Below are positions 56,701-64,000 of a stretch of DNA of 64,000 bases, one piece after another. This DNA is from Cylicocyclus nassatus (taxonomy: Eukaryota; Nematoda; Chromadorea; Rhabditida; Strongylidae), in contig CATQJL010000112.1 in NCBI GenBank assembly GCA_958299035.1, positions 67,487,117 through 67,551,116 on the forward strand, written 5' to 3'. Under the pieces are notes generated by a model. That model ran no database searches. It was not told where the DNA came from and saw only the letters and a program-made list of their open reading frames with translations. Made by a program: the position numbers and the translations under genes. Positions within the stretch are counted from its first letter, which is position 1. Each line of letters opens with the position of its first letter.

Positions 56701-57902
56701 GTGTCGTTTCCTTATCAGTGTGACGCATCTCGAAATGCTTGTCCATGTACGGTATGTTGTATTATCATGAAAGCTATCGCATAATAGTTAACAGGACGCT
56801 CGGCATCCTAACTTTTGTGTAGGTTACTTACACTGAAGCAAAAGTTCAATTTGATACTTGAGAAACAGCTAGCCACCGCATTCTGCCCTTCTTCTATCTA
56901 TAAATGATTGTTCTCTAAATTCAATATGGCAAACGAGTCATGCACTTAGCAGCAGAGACTGCTGAGAAGCTGACCGTAGAAACCTTTTATTTTTCAAAAG
57001 ACTGCAAGGTATTTGCGCCACTCAAAGTTATATGGTATCTACAAGTTTAGATCACACTATCTTCAAGTTTTTTGTAATTTGATGCCTGTAGCATACCATG
57101 CAGCTGGTTACTTGAAAGACTAGATCCTGCTCATTTCAGTGATTTCCCCTTTTCTTTTCCCTTTTGGTTTGGGATTTGTACTGATCAGTAGTGTCAGATA
57201 TCGGGTTACAAATGACGAAGATTAGACAAAGTTTAAGGCTTGTGCGCCCAGGTTTAATTACCCAAGTTTGAGGTGTTGACGTGTACGGCGGTTTCTTCGC
57301 GACTACCTGTGTTATTCTGGTATTCTCTGTACCGTATTTCTACTTCAGCGAACCGCGCAGCAGTTCAACGTTCAGGGCAGCTCGATCGAAGCCCCAGTGT
57401 CAGAACGAAGCCAGGCCGACAAGATAGTAAAATGGGAATCAAATCAGCCCTCCTAATTTCTTTGTCGGTTCTTTAAAATTTTAAATTGTTTTGCTTTAGA
57501 ATCTGGGACCCCCCCCTTCGTTTTCCCACATTTCTCTTTGGGGCCCCAGCACAAAAATGTTTGAAAACTTATACAAAATACCATATTCCTGATTGATACT
57601 CACATTTGCAAAGGTTGCGGGAACATTTTTGTACGTAGCAGCGCTAAGTGGTAGTGGTATATCATTTTTGGCATCGTCACGCCATTCTTTAATTGTGGTT
57701 TCATACGCTTCCTGTATTTTTGTTGTTTTGGTACTACCTAAGATCGTCCTGAATAGAAGTTTTGCACTTTCGCAGCGTTGCTATGTCCCATAACAGACTT
57801 TTCGCAACTGATGGAGTAATCGTAAGCGTCCACAAAAGTTTTGTCGCATCTACAGTTCACAACAGACGCATATGCAATTCCCTGTAGCGCACAATCATAG
57901 TC
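50791..57902 (-). CDS. Second CAP/SCP-TAPS protein, 5'-partial, four exons
   Basis: Exons in transcript order: 57902-57768, 57711-57604, 51088-50997 and 50941-50791, all in phase, giving 161 aa to a TAG. The first two have 45 and 36 codons, exactly like exons 10 and 11 of the plus-strand CAP gene. They encode DYDCALQGIAYASVVNCRC...EKSVMGHS and EAYETTIKEWRDDAKND. The third carries MGCAHRLCDKRVLIACVYS, the C-terminal CAP strand. The fourth encodes the Cys hinge (TGCTAKKCKELV...CGLCV). Signal peptide and N-terminal CAP exons should lie above 57.9 kb but were not found. The 6.5-kb intron after exon 2 contains transposons. The stop falls in sequence shared with a foldback element. It could be a single-domain ASP or a truncated former two-domain gene. 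Confidence 0.7.
51435..52161 (-). mobile_element. Non-autonomous Helitron, third copy
   Basis: On the minus strand it starts TCTTATATATAAAGCTGAAT (52161 down) after an A, followed by a CTGT microsatellite, the ACCGAACCAAACTTG block, about four 120-bp-type units and the 3' GGGCGGAGCCGGGTAAGC. The last four bases read ATAG instead of CTAG, then T. Its units all keep one orientation. Confidence 0.8.
52162..53426. other. CAP2 gene intron sequence with duplicated-segment traces
   Basis: Around 52575-52700 the DNA resembles 14790-14870 (GAAGCGCT..., CACAACTCC, TTCAATTCTTC). A GC-rich block at 52360-52555 carries repeated GTCGCGAC/CGCGGC pieces. No coding exon is recognised. Confidence 0.4.
53427..54417. 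mobile_element. TTA-flanked TIR element A (991 bp)
   Basis: Ends GGCTGGGTTCATACTGATT are inverted and flanked by TTA on both sides, a 3-bp target duplication typical of PIF/Harbinger-type elements. The arms contain GTTCTGGAACTG, AACCGTTGAGAACGG-type and GAAGCGGGGT blocks. The left arm is shorter than the right, as if part were deleted. Confidence 0.85.
54447..55905. mobile_element. TTA-flanked foldback element B (1459 bp)
   Basis: Ends GGCTGCGTTCATACTGATTC are inverted with TTA at both edges. The two arms, each about 700 bp, match almost throughout and leave a loop of only a few tens of bases near 55190. The subterminal part is a tandem of GTTCCCGCACA-type units. Relative of element A, which ends 29 bp away. 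The open frames of 89-161 codons in both elements lie in the arms and are not genes. Confidence 0.85.
56060..56520 (+). repeat. Decayed gene-like segment, copy 2
   Basis: An exon-like piece, 56060-56124 (acceptor AAATTTCAG, donor GAG/GTAAGC), encodes QRVFQIVCLSSTDEDKSESS. After a short gap a second piece begins after GCTACAG at 56208 and matches 17158-17420. In copy 1 the same two pieces are separated by about 1.9 kb holding two transposons. Conserved frame pieces include KSGVQ and NSLEKNDI. Identity unknown. Confidence 0.5.
56627..57475 (+). CDS. Possible exons of an unknown plus-strand gene
   Basis: The frame from 56627 reads ADLVSAFRGKCEGIHLILED and on to CDASRNACPCT before a GTATGT donor at 56750. 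A second piece after CTACTTCAG (57347 on) reads RTAQQFNVQGSSIEAPVSER and ends NQPS plus a stop near 57452. Both have balanced composition and would join in phase 0. I recognise no family, and the pair sits inside a long intron of the minus-strand CAP gene, so this is tentative. Confidence 0.25.
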
Positions 57903-58235
57903 CTGAAAACCAATTTGTTTGATAAATGGGCCAAACACACATATTAAAAAAAATCATCTATCATTTTTTTTGAAATTCTGCGATGTGTTTGATATGAGAT
58001 AATCAAATAGATTGAATTTCAAACAAGTTTTTCAAAAAAGTAGATAAATTTCAATTTCGTTTTCGGTGTGGATTGGCAACTATATTATGAATTTTGAAGA
58101 TTTGTCAGCACTTTACTGCGTCGATGGAGGAAAATTCGAACTTTACAATAACTTTCAGACACAGATCACTTTTATGCAAATTTTGCTTATTGTTAGTTAA
58201 AAAATATCAGAAACGGTATATATTAGGTCATCTAG

Positions 58236-60515
58236 AGGGCCGGGCACACATTTCGCAATTTCATCGTCTTGCGATTCCCACAGCAAGACAACTGTTACGA
58301 GTCCTTTGCATTCTGATCATTTCTAACATTCGGTTGTGATAGTTAATCAGAGCGACCAATCGCTAGCCATTTTTCCCGAGCATACTTGCATCACTGAAAT
58401 CATCGCGATCTGCCCGAATCCCAGCAATATCGCGTCGCTGACTTCAACAGAGCGACGCAACCTGATCGCTGAGATTGCAGTTCTTTTCTGAAAGTTCCTA
58501 TGATCGTTTCTTAGCTTTTTGGGCTGTATTTTTGTCAGCTATCTCAAAAATAGTTCTATTCTGCCAGAGTATGTTGCTTCTCCATAATCCCTCTTGTATC
58601 CATTTTTGGCGCTATCCGTGACCCAAAATTTTGAAAACGCTGAATTTAGAGAATTTCGCTCAGACTTGGCTCAGGCGTGTCAATCGACCTATTCGACCTG
58701 CTGGTGCCGATTATCACGCTTAATTTGTGCGGTAGCGCCAGTTTCTGGAGCTAAAGTGGGTATACGGTAGAGGGTCAAAATCGCGGATACTTTCTGAATT
58801 TATTTTGGGGGAGGGGGATCCATTGCGCGCTGAACATGACTAACATGATGATTAGGAAAGCGAAAGCGCTACTTAGGCAAGCGTTACTTTCTTGCAAATT
58901 GTTTCAACCACAACAATTGTTAGCATTTCTTATGTTGTCAATTTAGATACAAAAAAGTCTTGGATGGACTCCATCATGCTAAACGAACACAATAATCGTG
59001 ATCAGAACATCAAATGAGTTCACTGCTTTAAGGTTTAAGCAAATCTATGACTTTGACACCTACCATATACTCGCCGCAACTCCGCGTTATGTCCCAAAAC
59101 GCGATGTGAGTGATTTTTGAGATCAGCATGTTGAATAACTAGTCTAAACAGAATTCCGGCAAAATCTATGGTTTTTGCCCCCTTAGGTATTCCTACGTGA
59201 GCCCAGAAAATGTCGTTTTACCAAGCATAGTGATTACGATATTTGGCGTTAGTGGGTCGAATAACTTCTTTGAACCAGTTTGAGAAAAAGCCGCGAATTT
59301 ATAATATTGAGGCCCAAATACTGGAATAGAGTCAAATTTTGATGTGATCCCACTGTTGGAATTGATTCTGGCCTACAAAGTGAAAATACAAATGAAAAAA
59401 TCAAGCCGATTAGAACACAAATACTTATAAGTAATATACTTGTAAGTATTAGGTTGTTGCAAAAATAATGTCCGTTTTGCAAAATTTCACTTTGAAAAGC
59501 TATAACTTCGTTCAGTCTTCATATTTTTGAATGCAATCAAGACCATCAGATGCAGTAAACCTTTCGTAATCTAAGGCGCACCTGCATATACTGATATCGC
59601 AAACGGGAAGAAAAACATGCGTCAAAAATCCAAAAGTTTTGCTTTTGAAGACCTCGTTTTTGGAAGATTACAAATTCCTTCAAGTTTTCTTGTTATGGCT
59701 GCTAATCAGCTTATTTTGTAGATGCAACCCAGTAGTATACGTTTGTATAAAAAGAACTTCAGCGAAGAAGTTCTGCGAATTAAAAAAGATAGAAATCCAA
59801 AATTGTTCACTTTTTTAAGCCTATTTGTCATAGGCTTGGAAGTCCCAAACTATGAAAACTTGAAATTCTTCATGCACTGAATAGCTAAGTTTTTCTGCAT
59901 AAATTGTAGATAAGATGTCCTTACCTCAAGCCTACAGAAATGAGCGAAGTTTCAGCGATTGCCCTAATCAGGAAAAATTTCGAACCCATAGAGTTCCAGG
60001 CAGCGAGTATCTTTTTTGAAGCTCGATTTGTCAGTTCAGGTATATTCGAAAAACTTATTTAAACATGCAATAAGTAAACAATATTTATCCTATACAGTAG
60101 CTATGTTTTCAGAAGAATTCGTTTATTTGCGTCTGATTTCTGGCCAAGAGAGTTGGAGCAATGAAATTCCGATTTTGAGTGCGGCTGTTCAAAATGCTGG
60201 TGAAAATCTTACATATGAGATGAAAGCTCAATTTTACCACCGTTAGAAAGTACATGAAGAAAGCTTTCCAATGATGTGCAAAATCTATGTCGAAAAAGAA
60301 AGCCTGAAGGAGAGAAGTTGTTTGGAATACACGCTTAGAAAAACGGACCTTATTTTTGCAACAACCTAATAGTTTGAGAAGGTATACTATGTGCTCTGGT
60401 GGGAAGATGCATGGATCGCCGCAGAAGTTTGCATGAGCAAGCAGTCGCCGCGATTTCGCCGCTACTTGCAGCAAATCGCGAACCACAAATTGCGGCGTGA
60501 TATATGCCCGGCCCT
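58236..60515. mobile_element. Probable TIR element AGGGCCGGGCA, mariner inside
   Basis: AGGGCCGGGCACACATTTCG at the left resembles the complement of the right end (TATATGCCCGGCCCTT), and both arms continue with GCAATTT and GCGATT blocks. If real, it contains the complete mariner-like element at 59449-60369. The target duplication is unclear. Confidence 0.45.
59449..60369. mobile_element. Mariner-like element (921 bp)
   Basis: TIRs of about 32 bp start TTAGGTTGTTGCAAAAATAA, matched at the right by the complement of TTATTTTTGCAACAACCTAA, with TA on both sides. The interior has no intact transposase frame. Confidence 0.85.
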
Positions 60516-62241
60516 TAACAGGTTATTATGATATGGCAAAAAATGTGACATTCTGATTTTTATCGTTTTGAGATTTTTTGTTTCAATCAACAACAAGCAC
60601 TGCAACGTGAACGTCGCTTACATAAGCGACCTTCGCCTACTATTCTGGTAACGCGTTAACGCTCCTCCCCCACAAACCTGCGGAGGACGCTGTAGAGAAC
60701 TCGAACAGGGTTTTTTGAACATATCTCATTTTTGCGCTGCTATACCGTAAAGTCATAAAGCAATTGACATATCATTCAAAAGAGCTCTTCATGCCCCCTT
60801 AAACAATGTATTAATTACTGAACAAAAAAAGCAAAGTACTTGAAAAATCGCGATTTTTTGGCGCAATAAAAACCAAAAAATCATATGAACAAATGAAATT
60901 TGAGGTAAACTGCATATGAGTGAGTGACTTTGTCAACAATAGCATGTGCCAGCCGCCATCTGGGTACCGTACGCAGTGCGCTGAACGCTCCGGAACGCTC
61001 CGCTTCCTGTTTGATTGACTTAGAAATACGTCGCTGTTATTGGAGCAGGTCTCTTACATTTCACCCATGCTTGTTGCAATTTAGAAATTATAGAGTAGAT
61101 TACAAAGTTATCAATGATTCAAAAATCATCTTCCAAAATCATTTTTCATTCTGAAGTTATTTGTCTTTTTGATTTGTGGCAGTTTCTTATTCCTAGTATG
61201 TTGATCCAACATGGTATTACATTAAATTAGTCTCAAAATTTTTTGAAAAGGCTTCAATTCACGTTGTTTACCTATTGAATGTACTATTTTATGAAACAGT
61301 CTAAAGGCTTTGTTCATAGATAACCAACTTGTCAAATAAATCATTCTAAATCATTCTGCAGAAAACATCCGTGCCGTTTTTTAGCAAGTTAAAACCGAAT
61401 AACTGAAAGCAGATTCTGTAGATTTTAGCAGTTAGCGAAACTTAAAAATTGAAAGTTGAGCAATTCTTGCTTTAGGGAACAATAATTGGCACAAACTCTT
61501 TTCCTACGATATCGTATCAATCAAGGCCATTTGCTGCAAATGGGTTTGCCATTTTTCAAAGGTTTCAGTTTCGTTCGATTAGGAAAAGCCGCATTTATTC
61601 ATTCAAAATGTTCAGAACCGCTATTACTAAATTTGCTACATTATAACAAATGGTGCAGATGTTTACTTTCAATAATATTTTGAACGATCAGGAATCAGTT
61701 TTAGCAGATACTCGGCTTTGACTTGATGTTTGTCAAAATTAGTGAAATCTACTTCATTTGAAACTTTTCCAAGAAATCTGTTTTAGTAAAGAATAATTGT
61801 TCGTTACTTTCAAAAACTCTACTTTCGAATCAAATCGATTGGTAATTTGGTAGTTTGTACGGAATGCGCGTAAACCTTATCAAAGATCTAAGATCACTCA
61901 CGCATGCCTGAGGTGTTTTGGATTGATATCACACCCCAAATCTGCTACAGAGGCACTCGGTCATTTATGAAATAAATCAGCAAAACACTCTAGTACCACG
62001 ATAAGCACATTAGTATCTTATAAGTTGATGATATATCACCTAGCAAGCGACTCTGCGAATGGTTAAGCTTTTCCCCGGCTTGAAGCAAGCTTGTAAATTG
62101 CTATCAGGAACTGCCTTTAGTGAGCTAGTGAATATGGCCATGATCCGGTGCCAAAGCTCGTCAGCAGAAAACTCGTCCATACAGCGATAGGCGGGGCTAA
62201 ATGCGCATCTTATTGACACATGCCTTCCTGGGCGCGCGCTA
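60516..62241. other. No supported feature
   Basis: AT-rich DNA with short frames only. It should be searched for the missing 5' exons of the minus-strand CAP gene; by eye I found no HN-x-x-R motif exon on the minus strand. Confidence 0.4.
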
Positions 62242-64000
62242 TCTTATATATAAAGCTGAATGTCTGTTTGTCTGTATGTCTGTATGTCTGTATGTCTGTA
62301 TGTCTGTCTGTATGTATGTACGTATGTTCCGAATAGAAATTTTTATTTCTGAACCGATCCGGACCAAACTTGGCACACATACAATACGGGCCCCGGCGGG
62401 TGTCATAGGCTACTTTTCGTCATCGATCGATATCGATTTTATCGATTTTTATCGATTTTTTTGCTGAGTTCACCTACGGGGCTGGGAGTTGGCACAGGGG
62501 GGTAATTGAGCATGGGGATTCCGAATACAATATTGGTTTTCAGGATTATCGATTACTTTTATCGATTTTATCGATTTTTTTGCAAAGTTTGAGCTACGGG
62601 GCTGGGAGTTGGCACAGGGGGGTAATCGAGCATGGGGATTCCGAATACAATATTGGTTTTCAGGATTATCGATTACTTTTATCGATTTTATCGATTTTTT
62701 TGCAAAGTTTGAGCTACGGGGCTGGGAGTTCGCACAGGGGAGTAATCGAGCATGGGGATTCCGAATACAATATTGGTTTTCGGGATTATCGATTACTTTT
62801 ATCGATTTTATCGATTTTTTTGCAAAGTTTGAGCTACGGGGCTGGGAGTTCGCACAGGGGAGTAATCGAGCATGGGGATTCCGAATACAATATTGGTTTT
62901 CGGGATTATCGATTACTTTTATCGATTTTATCGATTTTTTTGCAAAGTTTGAGCTACGGGGCTGGGAGTTGGCACAGGGGGGGTAATCGAGCATGGGGAT
63001 TCCGAATACAATATTGGTTTTCAAGATTATCGATTACTTTTATCGATTTTATCGATTTTTTTGCAAAGTTTGAGCTACGGGGCTGGGAGTTCGCACAGGG
63101 GAGTAATCGAGCATGGGGATTCCGAATACAATATTGGTTTTCGGGATTATCGATTACTTTTATCGATTTTATCGATTTTTTTGCAAAGTTTGAGCTACGG
63201 GGCTGGGAGTTCGCACAGGGGAGTAATCGAGCATGGGGATTCCGAATACAATATTGGTTTTCGGGATTATCGATTACTTTTATCGATTTTATCGATTTTT
63301 TTGCAAAGTTTGAGCTACGGGGCTGGGAGTTGGCACAGGGGGGTAGTCGAGCATGGGGATTCCGAATACAATATTGGTTTTCAGGATTATCGATTACTTT
63401 TATCGATTTTATCGATTTTTTTGCAAAGTTTGAGCTACGGGGCTGAGAGTTCGCACAGGGGAGTAATCGAGCATGGGGATTCCGAATACAATATTGGTTT
63501 TCGGGATTATCGATTACTTTTATCGATTTTATCGATTTTTTTGCAAAGTTTGAGCTACGGGGCTGGGAGTTCGCACAGGGGAGTAATCGAGCATGGGGAT
63601 TCCGAATACAATATTGGTTTTCGGGATTATCGATTACTTTTATCGATTTTATCGATTTTTTTGCAAAGTTTGAGCTACGGGGCTGGGAGTTGGCACAGGG
63701 GGGGTAATCGAGCATGGGGATTCCGAATACAATATTGGTTTTCAAGATTATCGATTACTTTTATCGATTTTATCGATTTTTTTGCAAAGTTTGAGCTACG
63801 GGGCTGGGAGTTCGCACAGGGGAGTAATCGAGCATGGGGATTCCGAATACAATATTGGTTTTCGGGATTATCGATTACTTTTATCGATTTTATCGATTTT
63901 TTTGCAAAGTTTGAGCTACGGGGCTGGGAGTTCGCACAGGGGAGTAATCGAGCATGGGGATTCCGAATACAATATTGGTTTTCGGGATTATCGATTACTT
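62242..64000 (+). mobile_element. Non-autonomous Helitron, fourth copy, runs off the window
   Basis: It starts TCTTATATATAAAGCTGAAT after an A, followed by a TGTC/TGTA microsatellite (62265-62325), the ACCGATCCGGACCAAACTTG block and a long 120-bp unit array. The 3' end lies beyond the window. Same family as 31681-33541 and 51435-52161. Confidence 0.8.
62466..64000 (+). repeat. 120-bp minisatellite array inside the Helitron
   Basis: About 12.8 tandem units of 120-121 bp, each containing CATGGGGATTCCGAATACAA, TATCGATTTTATCGATTTTT and GAGCTACGGGGCTGGGAGTT. Two unit types alternate: TTGGCACAGGGG(G)GGTAAT with a CAGG/CAAG variant, and TTCGCACAGGGGAGTAAT with CGGG. Because 120 is divisible by three, long frames stay open on both strands (288 and 263 codons), an artefact of the repeat. 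Confidence 0.95.

Noticed and set aside
62470..63745. Long open frames (184-288 codons) on both strands with repeated motifs
   Set aside because: They are translations of a 120-bp tandem repeat whose length is a multiple of three; frames are open on both strands at once and there is no start context or other coding evidence.
62466..64000. Possible CRISPR-like array of regular repeats
   Set aside because: Whole 120-bp units are repeated with no unique spacers, in a eukaryotic Helitron context.
1..64000. tRNA, rRNA or spliced-leader RNA genes
   Set aside because: I looked for box A/B-like tRNA motifs and conserved rRNA blocks by eye and found none convincing; tRNAscan-SE and Infernal would be decisive.

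Overview
The window looks like intron-rich, repeat-dense nuclear DNA from a parasitic nematode of clade V (Strongylida), most likely a hookworm-type worm. The evidence is: AT-rich DNA; introns of either about 50 bp or several kb ending in nematode-style TTTCAG acceptors; possible spliced-leader acceptors just upstream of start codons; two genes of the CAP/SCP-TAPS class (Ancylostoma secreted protein, ASP) that hookworms carry in large numbers; and many small DNA transposons, Helitrons and a Penelope-like element. There are no bacterial operons, CRISPR arrays or tRNA/rRNA genes that I can see. Exon models were made by eye from reading frame, splice phase and family similarity.

Layout. 1-8.3 kb: gene-poor, with a GC-rich exon-like stretch (1.56-2.13 kb) and a possible promoter (CRE palindrome at 4369) plus first coding exon (4683-4786, +). 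8.95-9.8 kb: terminal exons of an unidentified minus-strand gene. 11-17.4 kb: a run of TIR elements, two mariner-like elements, a TIR element with a perfect 9-bp target duplication, and perfect palindromes. 17.97-19.55 kb: a three-exon gene for a 244-aa Ser-Pro/Lys-Arg-rich protein. 19.7-25.3 kb: foldback elements, a Tc1/mariner transposase relic and a decayed minus-strand coding region.

27.65-49.68 kb: the main gene, a complete 13-exon, plus-strand gene of 22 kb encoding a 442-aa secreted protein with two CAP domains joined by a Thr-rich linker. Three huge introns (7.1, 4.7 and 4.9 kb) and several medium ones are filled with at least a dozen transposons: two abutting head-to-head Helitrons, a LINE tail, nested TIR elements, and a Penelope-like GIY-YIG element with a hammerhead-ribozyme-like motif.

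50.79-57.90 kb: a second CAP gene on the minus strand, convergent with the first. It has four recognisable exons in matching phase, and its 3' end stops in sequence shared with a foldback element. Its long intron holds a third Helitron, two tandem TIR elements with TTA target duplications (one a foldback with ~0.7-kb arms), and a segment that is also present at 14.8-17.4 kb. 58.2-60.5 kb: a TIR element containing a mariner-like element. 62.24 kb to the end: a Helitron whose body is an array of 120-bp units running off the window.

The functional content is therefore a small ASP/CAP cluster (two convergent genes), one small nuclear-type protein gene and fragments of others, set in a very active transposon landscape. 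The CAP proteins are predicted to be secreted; the transposons shape their introns and, for the second gene, probably its coding end.
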